DNA of 64,000 bases from Taibaiella sp. (GCA_019638495.1 JAHBTQ010000001.1:1231408-1295407), one strand, 5' to 3'; positions 44,008 to 54,184 are shown, counted from the first letter of the stretch. Notes: generated from the sequence alone by a model not told the origin. Translations and numbers: made by a program.

Positions 44008-47000
44008 ATGTGTAAAAAACACTTTAATTCATGCATTATGCTGGTCCTTTTTTGGGTCGGTATGCTTGCAGCAAATCCTCTATACGCGTTTAGTATAGAT
44101 GGCCCCACCGTGGCTTGCCTTGGCTCGGTGCAAACCTATAGTGCCAGTCCTTCTACGCCGGGTTCCTACTATTACTGGTCTGTTACTCCGGGAGGCACTG
44201 TGCTACCCGGCAACCCTGCCAACCCTACCAGCATACAGTTTGTAGCGGTGGGTACGCGTACCGTCACTGCTGTAGAACAAGATGCCTCCGGCACTATTCT
44301 CAGCACTGAAACGCTTGTTGTTACCGTTTATCCGATTCCGGCACCCTACTTCACTTCTGATAAGCGTGCGGCGTGCCAGACCTTTGACTCTACAGCTGAT
44401 ACTTCCAATCCTGAGTACAAGCGGCCTCCCGACTATTTTGTAGATGATGCCGGTGGGTGTGTCAAAGTCTGTGAAGGCAGTTATGTAGAGTATCGGGCAC
44501 ATACCACTTCGCTGAGTGCGGGTTCATTTTTATGGACTGTTACCGGCGGTACTATTGTGTCAGGCACCACCACGTCTTCTGTTATAGTAGTGAAATGGGG
44601 TGTTCCCGGCGCGGGCAACATTACGCTTACGGAAACGAATGCCGGTGGGTGCGTCGGGACGAAGTCCGTCTGCTTTGACATCATTCCCAAGCCCGTTGCA
44701 TCTTTCCGTATAGTACCCAACGCAGGCCCTGTAGCCACATACACAGTTTGTGCGGGTGCAGCGCTGGCATTTGAAGATATGTCTACAGCACCGGGTTCGT
44801 CCATTACATACTGGCGTTATGACTTTGGCGATGGCGCTGTATCACCTCTACCAGATCCTGCACATAGCTACAGCGCTGCCGGTACCTATACGGTAACCCT
44901 GGCTGTAAGGAACTCGTGTGGCTGCATCGACTCTTTCCAGACTGAGATCGAAGTACTCTCTGACCCGGGGCCGGATATTGAGTGTCCCGCTGTGGTCTGC
45001 GCCGGCGAAACCGCTACCTACTCCACCACTGTCTCAGGTTGCCTTGGCTATACCTGGACGGTAACCGGTGGTACTATTACCTCCGGTGCCGGAACTGCTT
45101 CTATTGAGGTTACATGGGGCACCGGCGGCACTACTGGATATGGTTATGTGAGTCTTTCTGTAAGTGGCTGTCCCGGCTCTGTATGTCCCGGCACTACCAC
45201 AGTCAAAGTGCCTATAGTACAGACCAATCCCACCGTTACGGGTCCTGCAAATCCTATATGCACCAACAAGCCTGTGCAGTACAGCATTCCGCTGTGGGGT
45301 GGCACTCGCTACCAGTGGGGCGTTATAGGGTGCCCTACATGTGTTGTCTCAGGCCGCGACAATAATGAGCTGACAGTTCAGTTCCCTGTTGCGGGCACAT
45401 ACACTGTGCACGTCTGGTGGCAGAACACGCTGAAGTATTGTGGTGGCGATAAGAAATTTGTCGTAACGGTGCAGGACCCGCCAACCATTGTAGGTGCCGA
45501 TCCTGCTTATTGTATCGGCGCTACTTTCAGCGCTTCGCTTACACCTACTGCCTCCGGCGACTGGACCATTTCCGGTCCCGCCGGTACGTTTACATTCCCA
45601 TCTACGTCTTCCATTTCAGGCATCGTGCCATCATCTCCGGGATTGTATACCATATCGGTAGACGGCACCACTTTTTGTCCGCCGGACCCTATAGTGATAA
45701 AGGTGCTGGCCACACTGCCGCCACCTGACAATATAGATGGGAAAAATGAGGTTTGCTTCGGCCAGCCATATACATATAAGGCAACGGCAGCCATGCCTGG
45801 CGCTATTTTCGAGTGGAGCGTTACTCCATCTTCGTCTGCTACATTGTCTGCACCTACCGGTAACGAAGTAGTAGCCATCTGGAGTGCGCCGGGTACTATA
45901 TCTGTGCGCCGAGTAACTACGGAGTGGCCACATTGCGGAGGTAACTCGCTTTCCATAAACGTGATTGAGCTGCCGGTGCCGGTAAATATCACAGGTACTG
46001 TAACACCATGTGCCAACACAGAATACAGCTACTCGCACAACTATCCGGATTACGATGCAACAACGTGGACCATTGACCTTCCTACTACAGGAAGTGTTAC
46101 TTCCGGCGTATATCTTATGAATAATACCATTCTCTGGAATAATGTTACGTCAATAACAGTTGCTACTATTACCGCTACGGTAATGAAGTGCGGCACTCCG
46201 CATGTAGCCACAAGGGTCGTTTCGGTCAATCCTTCTCCTACAGTAGAGATCACTACTACAGTGGGCGGCCCGGTTTGCAGCAGCGACCCCATTGTGTTCA
46301 CAGCAAGTTGCGGTGCTTCCAGCTATTCCTGGGATTTTGGCGACGGCTCTGATCCCGTGGTGACCACCAGCGGTGTGTATACCGTGGCGCACACATTTAC
46401 GCCATCGTTTACCACCACCGCCACTGCTACCTACACGGTTTGTGTCACTGCTACAGGCTCGGCAGTGTGCGCTTGCCCGGCAGTGGGTACCGGCTGCACT
46501 ACTGTAGATATCATACCGGGCCCCAAGGTAACGATAGCAGCCTCCACAAGCCCGCTGATATGCGATGGAGACCCTATTTCGGTTCCTATGACCAGCACCA
46601 CGGTTAATGCTGTTCCATCGGTCACCTATGAGTGGTACCTGGACGGAAGCCCGATATCAGGAGCAACGGACCCCACCTACACCGCTACGGTTACAGGCAC
46701 CTATAGGTTGAAGATTACCGATGCCACGGGCTGTAGCCGGTATTCAAATAATATCAAGGTGCGCTATGTAGACTGCACACCTGATGAGGGTTGCAGTCAT
46801 GCTATCTCGCTTAGCTGCACTGCAGGGCCTTGCGGCACTATTTCCTGTACGGTGAATCCTACAGGAGGCGGCACGCTCACCTCCGTGGGGTGGATAGCCA
46901 CTGACGGTTATACTTCCTTCGTTCCCAGCACCTCTGGTAGTTCTTTTATTCTTGACCTCGAATATCCTACCACCGGCACATACAACATACATGCCTTCGG

Positions 47001-49197
47001 CACCTATGATGATGGCTGTACGGGTGAAGCCGGGGATACCAAAGACATACCGGTGATAGCCCATATGAACTGGAGTTGGGATTGCTCCACCAGTCCTTAT
47101 TCTCTTCACCTCTATGGTGTGCCCGATGTGCATCCTAGCTATACGCCTCCTGCCCACGCCTGGACCGTAAGTGGCACAGGTGGTGGTACGTCGTCAATCT
47201 CAAATCCTGTCTTTACCAGCCTTTCTGCGGGCTTACATACTATCACATACACAGCCTCAGGCACACCGTCTGGCACATGTACCATTACCGAAAATGTACT
47301 GGTACCTGCTGTTACCGACATAGACTTCACGGGCTCACCAGCACTGCCCTACAACCTTTGCGAGGGGCTGCCAGTAACGTTTACGCCGGTAATTACCGCC
47401 GGAACGATTTCTTCCTACAATTGGGATTTTGGCGATGGGGCGACGCTGATAGCAAATCCGGGACGAAGGAACTTTTTGTGGGACAATATCAATCCGTTAA
47501 TCCCCTTCACAAATTATCCGGTTACTCTATCCGGTGTCAATTCAATAGGTTGCCCCTATACTGTGGGCCATTCACTGACCGTCTGGAGAAATTCGTTAAG
47601 GGCAACTGTAACGAGTCTGGACCCTGTTGTTTGCGCTCCCCCGGCAATTTTGAATGCGGCGACTATTAGTCCCGGATATGGGCCCACATATACGTATACG
47701 TGGGCGCCAACTCCTCCGGTTAGCTATGCAAGCTCTGATTATGTTTCAAATACAGGAGCATATTTTGTTTCTATGGAGGACCCTCGACTATGCCGCTCCG
47801 TATCTGACCCATACAATGCCATCATTCTCAACAGTACCCCCCCGGTAATAGAAGGCGACAACAGCTATTGCTATGGCGATGTGATAAAGCTGGGAGGATA
47901 TGTGGGTACCGGCTACACCTATCAGTGGTTCAGGGATGGTTTTGCCATTCCGGGTGGTACCACCTACACACTGTCCCAGACGGGTGTGCTTCCGGGCACT
48001 TATACTTACCGGCTGCGCATCACCACACCATCTTACATGGGCGTGGTGTGTACACTCTATTCTGCCAACTATCCGGTAACCATGCATGCACTGCCGCCAG
48101 ACCCTGTGCTCAGCGGCCCTGTGGTGGTAAACTGCAGCACATATGAGCTGGAACTCACAGCAAGCAGTGGCGTGCTGAGCCCCACCTATGGGTGGAGCGC
48201 CGGAGACCCCGGCTATGGTGTCACCAATACCGTGAACAGTGGCGGCGCCTACCGCTGCTGGCTCACAGATCTTAATGGGTGCACAAGCCATGCAGATATA
48301 GTAGTGCCAGCGGGCCCCGAGACCTTCCGCGACTGGTTCCCATCAGGCTGCTATGCGTGGTGTAGCAATATATTGGGCGATGGCGGCATCAGGCTCTTTG
48401 GCCCTCCCGGATCGTTCGATCTGTGGGACTGGATACTCAACGGCAGCAGCTACTCATCTGGCGGGCCGGGCACCATAAGCCCCATTACCATAACCAGTAC
48501 TGGCTACTACGCGCTGTATATCAACAATGGTCTCTGCGATGCCACATTCGATACCATGACGGTAAGCGAGCAGCAGTGCCAGTGCGCTGCCGTTATAGAC
48601 AGTGTGCATGTAGAGTGCGATACTGCCTATGGCAGCCCCCATGGCTACAAAGTAAGCCTGTGGCTCACCAACCCTTATGGCGCCATTACTGCCACCGTGG
48701 GCAGTATTGACGGCCCCTTTGTGCCCACCACGTTTACCATGACACCGGGCGGCAGCACGCTCTACACGTTCGACTTCACTATCCTTACCACTCCGCTACC
48801 TAAATTCACTACTATATGGATACACTATGTGGTAGATGGGCGCGACTGCTGGGACAAGGTGGTGGTGCAGCCCTTGCCCAACTGTGCATGGACTGCTGAG
48901 CGGCATGCGCCGCAGGCTACCGCCGCCGTGCAAGATAGCCGCAACACCGGTATGTTGCTGCACCCTAACCCTGCGCAGACCGAGGTAAATGTTACGTATA
49001 CCTACCCTCCCGGCAATGCGCAGCGAAGCATGCGCGTATATGATGCGCTTGGCCGTGAGGTGGCGGCCGTGCCGGTAAGCGCTGCCAGCGGCACCGTAAC
49101 CATACCGCTGGGCAATGCCGCTCCCGGCATATACCTGGTGAAGATGGAGGAAAATGGCAGGGCACTGCATGTGCAGCGACTTGTTGTTAGCCACTAA
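44008..49197 (+). CDS. Giant secreted PKD/Ig-like protein with T9SS sorting domain
   Basis: The 1729-residue protein begins with a signal peptide ending LYAF and consists of many PKD and Ig-like beta domains. Clear PKD cores are YDFGDG (about residue 271), WDFGDG (about 775) and WDFGDG (about 1139), each followed by YTV-like strands. Between them are repeated (S/W)TV(T/S)GGT(I/T)-type strands and ~80-residue units. The protein is rich in Cys (for example GGCVKVCEGSY and GCGASSY), more than typical PKD proteins, suggesting disulfides. The last 75 residues are a T9SS type A domain (LHPNPAQTEVNVTY ... GIYLVKM). It is likely surface-attached or released; no enzyme domain was seen. A strong terminator follows. 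Confidence 0.9.
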   Translation: MCKKHFNSCIMLVLFWVGMLAANPLYAFSIDGPTVACLGSVQTYSASPSTPGSYYYWSVTPGGTVLPGNPANPTSIQFVAVGTRTVTAVEQDASGTILSTETLVVTVYPIPAPYFTSDKRAACQTFDSTADTSNPEYKRPPDYFVDDAGGCVKVCEGSYVEYRAHTTSLSAGSFLWTVTGGTIVSGTTTSSVIVVKWGVPGAGNITLTETNAGGCVGTKSVCFDIIPKPVASFRIVPNAGPVATYTVCAGAALAFEDMSTAPGSSITYWRYDFGDGAVSPLPDPAHSYSAAGTYTVTLAVRNSCGCIDSFQTEIEVLSDPGPDIECPAVVCAGETATYSTTVSGCLGYTWTVTGGTITSGAGTASIEVTWGTGGTTGYGYVSLSVSGCPGSVCPGTTTVKVPIVQTNPTVTGPANPICTNKPVQYSIPLWGGTRYQWGVIGCPTCVVSGRDNNELTVQFPVAGTYTVHVWWQNTLKYCGGDKKFVVTVQDPPTIVGADPAYCIGATFSASLTPTASGDWTISGPAGTFTFPSTSSISGIVPSSPGLYTISVDGTTFCPPDPIVIKVLATLPPPDNIDGKNEVCFGQPYTYKATAAMPGAIFEWSVTPSSSATLSAPTGNEVVAIWSAPGTISVRRVTTEWPHCGGNSLSINVIELPVPVNITGTVTPCANTEYSYSHNYPDYDATTWTIDLPTTGSVTSGVYLMNNTILWNNVTSITVATITATVMKCGTPHVATRVVSVNPSPTVEITTTVGGPVCSSDPIVFTASCGASSYSWDFGDGSDPVVTTSGVYTVAHTFTPSFTTTATATYTVCVTATGSAVCACPAVGTGCTTVDIIPGPKVTIAASTSPLICDGDPISVPMTSTTVNAVPSVTYEWYLDGSPISGATDPTYTATVTGTYRLKITDATGCSRYSNNIKVRYVDCTPDEGCSHAISLSCTAGPCGTISCTVNPTGGGTLTSVGWIATDGYTSFVPSTSGSSFILDLEYPTTGTYNIHAFGTYDDGCTGEAGDTKDIPVIAHMNWSWDCSTSPYSLHLYGVPDVHPSYTPPAHAWTVSGTGGGTSSISNPVFTSLSAGLHTITYTASGTPSGTCTITENVLVPAVTDIDFTGSPALPYNLCEGLPVTFTPVITAGTISSYNWDFGDGATLIANPGRRNFLWDNINPLIPFTNYPVTLSGVNSIGCPYTVGHSLTVWRNSLRATVTSLDPVVCAPPAILNAATISPGYGPTYTYTWAPTPPVSYASSDYVSNTGAYFVSMEDPRLCRSVSDPYNAIILNSTPPVIEGDNSYCYGDVIKLGGYVGTGYTYQWFRDGFAIPGGTTYTLSQTGVLPGTYTYRLRITTPSYMGVVCTLYSANYPVTMHALPPDPVLSGPVVVNCSTYELELTASSGVLSPTYGWSAGDPGYGVTNTVNSGGAYRCWLTDLNGCTSHADIVVPAGPETFRDWFPSGCYAWCSNILGDGGIRLFGPPGSFDLWDWILNGSSYSSGGPGTISPITITSTGYYALYINNGLCDATFDTMTVSEQQCQCAAVIDSVHVECDTAYGSPHGYKVSLWLTNPYGAITATVGSIDGPFVPTTFTMTPGGSTLYTFDFTILTTPLPKFTTIWIHYVVDGRDCWDKVVVQPLPNCAWTAERHAPQATAAVQDSRNTGMLLHPNPAQTEVNVTYTYPPGNAQRSMRVYDALGREVAAVPVSAASGTVTIPLGNAAPGIYLVKMEENGRALHVQRLVVSH

Positions 49198-49210
49198 TCA
49201 GGATTCAATT

Positions 49211-49246
49211 GGTAGTCCCGGCTTCCCTGCCGGGACTACCTTTTTT
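49211..49246 (+). terminator. Strong Rho-independent terminator
   Basis: GGTAGTCCCGGC (49211-49222) and GCCGGGACTACC (49229-49240) form a perfect 12-bp stem with a 6-nt loop, then TTTTTT. Confidence 0.93.
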
Positions 49247-49368
49247 AACCCTTGGTTAGTCTGTTTGTTAAGGGGGCATATTTGCTCATTTATCGGTGTT
49301 TATACTGATTTCTTTGTGCTACATTTAATATATCATTCCATAGAATTATTTAACTCAAATCTATACTC

Positions 49369-51291
49369 ATGAAAAAAACAGTTACAAATCTTAGTCACCT
49401 TGCAGTTATAGTCGCGCTCTTTTTCTCCACGCTCACCCACGCCCAGTCTTATAAATGGGTGAAGGGTGGTGGAAGTACGTCCAGTTTGTCGCCAGAGAAG
49501 GAACAGGTGAAATATAGCTGCACAGATGATAATGGAAATGTGTACACGTTATCCCTAATGGGGATGACTAACATATTGGCGGACACATTTTATAGGGCGA
49601 CCGCCAGGAATATAACAACCTCGGTACACAATTTTCTTGCTAGCTATGATTGTAATGGTGCTTTGCGATGGGCAAAAATGCTTGAGGGGTATGGCGGACC
49701 CGCAGAAGCAGGAGGGTTAGTGTATTATGGAGGGAGCATTTATCTGACTGGTGCTCTTTATTCAGACGCTTTGCACTACAAATATTTTGGCCTTGATACG
49801 ACCGTGACTACGCAGAACTTTTCATCTTTTATTGCCAGACTGGATACTGGAAACAATGGGGATATAACGTGGTTACGTTTTGTAGGCAGTAATGTCTCTG
49901 GTAACAGTTTGTTGGCAAAAGCGGGAAAGCCCGCAGTTGATGGGGCGGGGTATATTCATAATTTAACGCCAATAAAGGGCGGTTGTATTGTGAATGGTTC
50001 GCTGACTACTACGCAAGCTGGTACATATGATCTCAAATATGACGCCTCGGGAAACTTGGTTACTGCTTCACAAATAGTTGCTTTGGACTCTGTGTGGATG
50101 GTGAATGATTATGCATACAACAAAGTTTCGGGTTCATGGTTTGCAATTATCGGTCCCTCTGATTATTGGTACTCAGTAATTGGGCCAGTTTTTAATTCCG
50201 CCGTTTGCGCATTTCGTTCTAATAACACAATTGTGTGGAAAGATACTACTGGGGCAAACGGCGCACTTTCTAAGTTAGAATACGATGGATTTGACAACCT
50301 ATATCTAACCGGAAGTGGACAGACGGGTAGCTATAACATCGGAGGTCTGACAGTTGACCACGTTACTGGTGGGAAGCACACATCAATCATTCGAGTAGAC
50401 ACAAATGATTTTGGTAGGTGGAGTTATACTATTAGCGGGACGACTGCAATATGTGGTCTCGCAGATCTAACCCTCCTTCCCGATGGAAAAATAGCAGCTA
50501 CTGGCAATCTAACCTCAAAGGTGTTTCACGGGACTGACACACTTATATCCACGCCCGGAGAAGGACAAAATGCAATGTTTGTAATAACGGACACAGGTGG
50601 TCATACAATTAAGTTTGACCAACTTCGTGGTGCCGGTTTCTACGATGTAGGACTGTCCATTACATCAGATAAAATTGGCAACGTTTACATCGGTGGCCAG
50701 GTTGAAAGCAACATATGGGGCGGCTCTCTCTCACCATACGTAAGCAACGGTGGCAACAGCGATTACTTTGTTATGAAGTATGGCTACGACTGCTCCTGTA
50801 CTGCCGTGCCTACGGCATCCTATACCAGCACAGCTACCAGTGCGTCTACATTTGCATTCACGTTTACAGGTTCTGCGGGTTATGATAGTGTTCGCTGGCA
50901 GTTTGGTGATGGTGGTACGGCTACCACGGCAAGCCCCACTCATACTTATGCTGCACCGGGCACCTACACAGCATGTGTGCGTGTGTTTACGCCATGCGGC
51001 AGCAATACTTATTGCAACAATATTGTGGTGCCCACCGTGGGTGTGCCACAGCTAGCCGCAGGCAGTGTTTCTGTTTACCCTAATCCTGCTACAGATGAGC
51101 TTATCATTACCGGTCATGAGCACAATGCAACTTACCGCCTCATGAGTATTACGGGCGCCACATTGCAGCAGGGCAGCCTGCCATCACATCGTGCATCTAT
51201 CCACCTGGCAAACCAAACGCCCGGTATGTATGTCTTAGAAGTAATACAAGACAATGGCGAGCGCAGCATTGCAAGGATAGTAAAAGAATAA
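49369..51291 (+). CDS. Secreted PKD-domain protein with T9SS sorting domain, paralog 1
   Basis: The 640-residue protein has a signal peptide (ending THAQ) and a mature start SYKWVKGGGST. The body (30-480) is a beta-propeller-like repeat region with segments of the type DDNGNVY, DTGNNGDI and ISTPGEGQNAMFVITD. A PKD domain follows (WQFGDGG at about 509; THTYAAPGTYTACVRV), then a T9SS type A domain (VYPNPATDELIITG ... GMYVLEV). The gene stops 9 bp before its paralog's start, so the two form an operon. The last 488 bp are near-identical to the paralog, while the 5' parts differ much more. Confidence 0.9.
   Translation: MKKTVTNLSHLAVIVALFFSTLTHAQSYKWVKGGGSTSSLSPEKEQVKYSCTDDNGNVYTLSLMGMTNILADTFYRATARNITTSVHNFLASYDCNGALRWAKMLEGYGGPAEAGGLVYYGGSIYLTGALYSDALHYKYFGLDTTVTTQNFSSFIARLDTGNNGDITWLRFVGSNVSGNSLLAKAGKPAVDGAGYIHNLTPIKGGCIVNGSLTTTQAGTYDLKYDASGNLVTASQIVALDSVWMVNDYAYNKVSGSWFAIIGPSDYWYSVIGPVFNSAVCAFRSNNTIVWKDTTGANGALSKLEYDGFDNLYLTGSGQTGSYNIGGLTVDHVTGGKHTSIIRVDTNDFGRWSYTISGTTAICGLADLTLLPDGKIAATGNLTSKVFHGTDTLISTPGEGQNAMFVITDTGGHTIKFDQLRGAGFYDVGLSITSDKIGNVYIGGQVESNIWGGSLSPYVSNGGNSDYFVMKYGYDCSCTAVPTASYTSTATSASTFAFTFTGSAGYDSVRWQFGDGGTATTASPTHTYAAPGTYTACVRVFTPCGSNTYCNNIVVPTVGVPQLAAGSVSVYPNPATDELIITGHEHNATYRLMSITGATLQQGSLPSHRASIHLANQTPGMYVLEVIQDNGERSIARIVKE
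50804..51291 (+). repeat. 488-bp segment duplicated in the tandem paralog (52838-53325)
   Basis: From 50804 and 52838 to the two stop codons, the paralogs align without indels at a constant 2034-bp offset and with few mismatches. It covers the PKD and T9SS sorting domains. Upstream, the genes diverge strongly in both base composition and sequence. Confidence 0.85.
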
Positions 51292-51300
51292 ACACACCGT

Positions 51301-53325
51301 ATGACACCAAGGAAATACACCATAGAGGCACTAGTTACACCGCAACATCCTCTGCTTACAGCGCTCACAGCGCTTCACCCTCTCCTTCGGAGAGGGCCGG
51401 GGAGAGGTCTTCTTCTCATTCTCGCCGTCATATTTCTTTCCACCCTCACCCATGCCCAGTCATATAAATGGGTAAAGGGAGGGGGAAGTACGACAACTTA
51501 CTCGACTAGCTTAAGTAGGTCCGAAACAGTTAAGTATATGTGTGTTGACGACAATGGGAATTTATATGTAGCCGCTAATATGGGTACTACCAACATTCTC
51601 GCGGATACATTTTCACGGTTGGCCGCACACAATTACGTTGGCGGGAATCTGCACATTTTCGTAAGTAGTTATCGTTGTGATGGCACCATGCGTTGGGCAA
51701 AATTGGTAGAAGGTTATGGCGAGTCAGAGGTTGGTGGCATCGCCTACAGCAATGGAAACATTTATCTAACCGGCAAGGCGCCTTCAGACTTTCTTACTTC
51801 GAAGTATTTTGGCGATGATACCACAATAACGAATCGTAACTATGCCTCTTATCTCGCCAAGCTAGATACCGGTAACAATGGAGATCTTAAGTGGATACGG
51901 TTCATAGGTGCAGATGTGTATGGTAACCAGTTTATGTCTAATGCCGGTACAGTAGCTATAGACGGTGCAGGTAATATTCACAATTTTGCAAGGATAGAAC
52001 GATCATGCACTGTCACACCAACGTACGTCACTACTCAGCCCGGCACTTATGATCTTAAATATGATGTAGCAGGAAATTTATTGAGCGTAGGCCACGTTGC
52101 TGCGCTTGATTCAGTTTGGCTAGCTTCTAAAATTATCTACAATAAGCTTTCCGGCAAGTGGTTTTCAGTACTCGAACCGAACATGAATTATTGGTACAGC
52201 GTATACGCAGATTATAACAGTGCAGTGGCTGCCTTCAAACCCGACAATACATTGGCGTGGATAGACACGACTGGTGTAAATGGTGGTGTAACATCTATCG
52301 ACTACAAGGGCGGGGAAGATATCTATGTCAGCGCAGGTGGACAAATGTTAACACCGGGAGCCTCGTTCTCCATAGGCGGCTTAATAGGTACAAATACGAT
52401 AGGCAACTCATACGGTTCGCTCTTCAAAATTGATACCAACGATAATGGTAAATGGGTATACAACCTAATGAGTGCTACATCAATCGGAGTGCTCAATGGG
52501 GTCACAATATTGCCTGGAGATCTTATAGCCTCTACCGGAGTGTTTACGGGTTTGTCGGTCCATGCCACGGATTCCATCACCAGCACCTCTGGCGAAGGCC
52601 AGAATCCGTTGTTTCTCATTGTTGATTCCGGAGGACATACGGTGAAGCTAGATCAGATGCATGGTGCAGGCTTTTATGACTGGGGCACATCAATATGTTC
52701 CGACAAGATCGGCAACGTCTATGTCGGCGGGCTTATGCAGAGCAACATCTGGGGCGGCTCCCTCACACCATACGTAAGCAACGGTGGTAACACGGACTAC
52801 TTTGTTATGAAGTATGGCTACAACTGCTCCTGCACATCCGTGCCTACGGCATCCTATACCAGCACAGCTACCAGTGCGTCTACATTTGCGTTCACGTTTA
52901 CCGGTTCTGCGGGCTATGATAGCGTTCGATGGCAGTTTGGCGATGGCGGCACAGCCACCACGGCAAGCCCCACACATACCTACGCTGCACCCGGCACCTA
53001 CACGGCTTGTGTGCGTGTGTTTACACCATGCGGCAGCAATACTTATTGCAGCAGCATTGTGGTGCCCACAGTGGGAGTGCCACAGCTTGCAGCCGGCAGT
53101 GTTTCGGTTTGTCCTAATCCCGCTACAAATGAGCTTATCATTACAGGCCACGAGCACAATGCTACTTATAGGCTCATGAGTATTACGGGCGCCACGCTGC
53201 AGGAGGGCGGCCTGCCATCACAGCGCGCATCCATCCACCTTGCAAACCAAACACCCGGCATGTATGTCTTAGAAGTAATACAAGACAATGGCGAGCGCAG
53301 CATCGCGAGGATAGTAAAAGAATAA
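51301..53325 (+). CDS. Secreted PKD-domain protein with T9SS sorting domain, paralog 2 (signal peptide altered by a repeat)
   Basis: The 674-residue protein is a tandem duplicate of 49369-51291: both mature proteins begin THAQSYKWVKGGGST and share the repeat region, PKD domain (about residue 544) and T9SS domain. Its N-terminus differs. Before ILAVIFLSTLTHAQ it has about 37 extra residues, including LLRRGPGRGLL, encoded by a palindromic repeat (51376-51412). The paralog's leader is much simpler. The sorting motif also reads CPNP instead of YPNP (SVCPNPATNEL). Export efficiency could differ between the two. Start is ATG 51301; a later internal start is not obvious before the signal core. Confidence 0.85.
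   Translation: MTPRKYTIEALVTPQHPLLTALTALHPLLRRGPGRGLLLILAVIFLSTLTHAQSYKWVKGGGSTTTYSTSLSRSETVKYMCVDDNGNLYVAANMGTTNILADTFSRLAAHNYVGGNLHIFVSSYRCDGTMRWAKLVEGYGESEVGGIAYSNGNIYLTGKAPSDFLTSKYFGDDTTITNRNYASYLAKLDTGNNGDLKWIRFIGADVYGNQFMSNAGTVAIDGAGNIHNFARIERSCTVTPTYVTTQPGTYDLKYDVAGNLLSVGHVAALDSVWLASKIIYNKLSGKWFSVLEPNMNYWYSVYADYNSAVAAFKPDNTLAWIDTTGVNGGVTSIDYKGGEDIYVSAGGQMLTPGASFSIGGLIGTNTIGNSYGSLFKIDTNDNGKWVYNLMSATSIGVLNGVTILPGDLIASTGVFTGLSVHATDSITSTSGEGQNPLFLIVDSGGHTVKLDQMHGAGFYDWGTSICSDKIGNVYVGGLMQSNIWGGSLTPYVSNGGNTDYFVMKYGYNCSCTSVPTASYTSTATSASTFAFTFTGSAGYDSVRWQFGDGGTATTASPTHTYAAPGTYTACVRVFTPCGSNTYCSSIVVPTVGVPQLAAGSVSVCPNPATNELIITGHEHNATYRLMSITGATLQEGGLPSQRASIHLANQTPGMYVLEVIQDNGERSIARIVKE
51376..51412. 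repeat. CCTCTCC palindromic dispersed repeat, copy D, in a signal peptide
   Basis: CCCTCTCCTTCGGAGAGGG followed by CCGGGGAGAGG. It is read in frame as part of the N-terminal leader of the PKD paralog 2, giving residues LLRRGPGRGLL or close to it. Confidence 0.85.
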
Positions 53326-53357
53326 ACAACCTAACAGCCGGACTTACGACTTATGAC

Positions 53358-54044
53358 TCAATTATTGTTCACCACTTTCAGCTTCAGCTTTGAGTCTCCG
53401 GTACCTGCGGTGGTTCCGGTAAGTATCATTGTATAGATCTTGCCGGCTGCCAATAGCTGTGCGGTAGGCTCTGTTGCCACCACGGTGCTTATGTCGCTGG
53501 GGTCGCCTGCTTTCAGCTCTATGTTGCCCGATGGTATTTCTACGAAGCTTGTTACCTGCAGCGTTTTTACACCCTTGCCTATCACAGTGGTTCCTGCTGT
53601 TGCATCTACCTGCAGATTGTCATTGCTCAGGTTCACAAACCTGATCTTTGCCATACTCTGTGGTGGTGGCGTAAGTGTATCTTGCGTAAGCAGGAAAGTG
53701 GGATCGGTAATGAGGCCACCGCAGAAGGCTGTATAATGGTAGTTTATAGCAAGGGTAGACGACCCCTTGCTGATGGGCGTACCTACATTACTGATGTAGA
53801 AGGACAGTTCCACCGGCACACCGCCGGTCACATATCGGTAGCCACTCCACGTGCGGAATGGCATATTCAGTGCGCCGTCAACGTTGGCGTTATTTGCTTT
53901 GGCATCTATAGCGGGTACGGTACCTGCACAGCCGTTCACAAACATTACGTTTGCCTTGTTGGCAGGGGGAGGGTCTTTCTTTTTGCAGCCATACCCAAGG
54001 GACAATATGGCAAGCATAAGCACGGCAAGGAGCGGCTTTCTCAT
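53358..54044 (-). CDS. DUF4397-domain lipoprotein
   Basis: The 228-residue protein has a lipobox GYGC (Cys20) followed by KKKDPPPANK. The body reads as a DUF4397 pair: NVMFVNGCAGTVPAIDAKANN, VPVELSFYIS, then KIRFVNLSNDNLQVDATAG, FVEIPSGNIEL and IYTMILTG. These are secreted or surface proteins of unknown function in Bacteroidota. A promoter box lies just upstream. It converges on the PKD genes with a 32-bp gap. Confidence 0.83.
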   Translation of the reverse strand: MRKPLLAVLMLAILSLGYGCKKKDPPPANKANVMFVNGCAGTVPAIDAKANNANVDGALNMPFRTWSGYRYVTGGVPVELSFYISNVGTPISKGSSTLAINYHYTAFCGGLITDPTFLLTQDTLTPPPQSMAKIRFVNLSNDNLQVDATAGTTVIGKGVKTLQVTSFVEIPSGNIELKAGDPSDISTVVATEPTAQLLAAGKIYTMILTGTTAGTGDSKLKLKVVNNN

Positions 54045-54066
54045 AGTAGTTGTGAATTTAGCTTTT

Positions 54067-54074
54067 CAAAAATA
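54067..54074 (-). promoter_or_regulatory. -7 promoter box of the DUF4397 gene
   Basis: TATTTTTG on the minus strand, 22 nt before the ATG (54042-54044). Confidence 0.45.
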
Positions 54075-54172
54075 CGTAAAAATTAGTCCTAACTCGTTAG
54101 TCGCAACCTGCCTGCCTGCTGACAGGGTCGTTGGTCTGTCGGGGTGGGAAGTGTTTTTAGCTTTAAAGTTTT

Positions 54173-54180
54173 TAGATTTG
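54173..54180 (+). promoter_or_regulatory. -7 promoter box
   Basis: TAgaTTTG ends 4 nt before the GTG start at 54185. Confidence 0.45.
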
Positions 54181-54184
54181 TATT

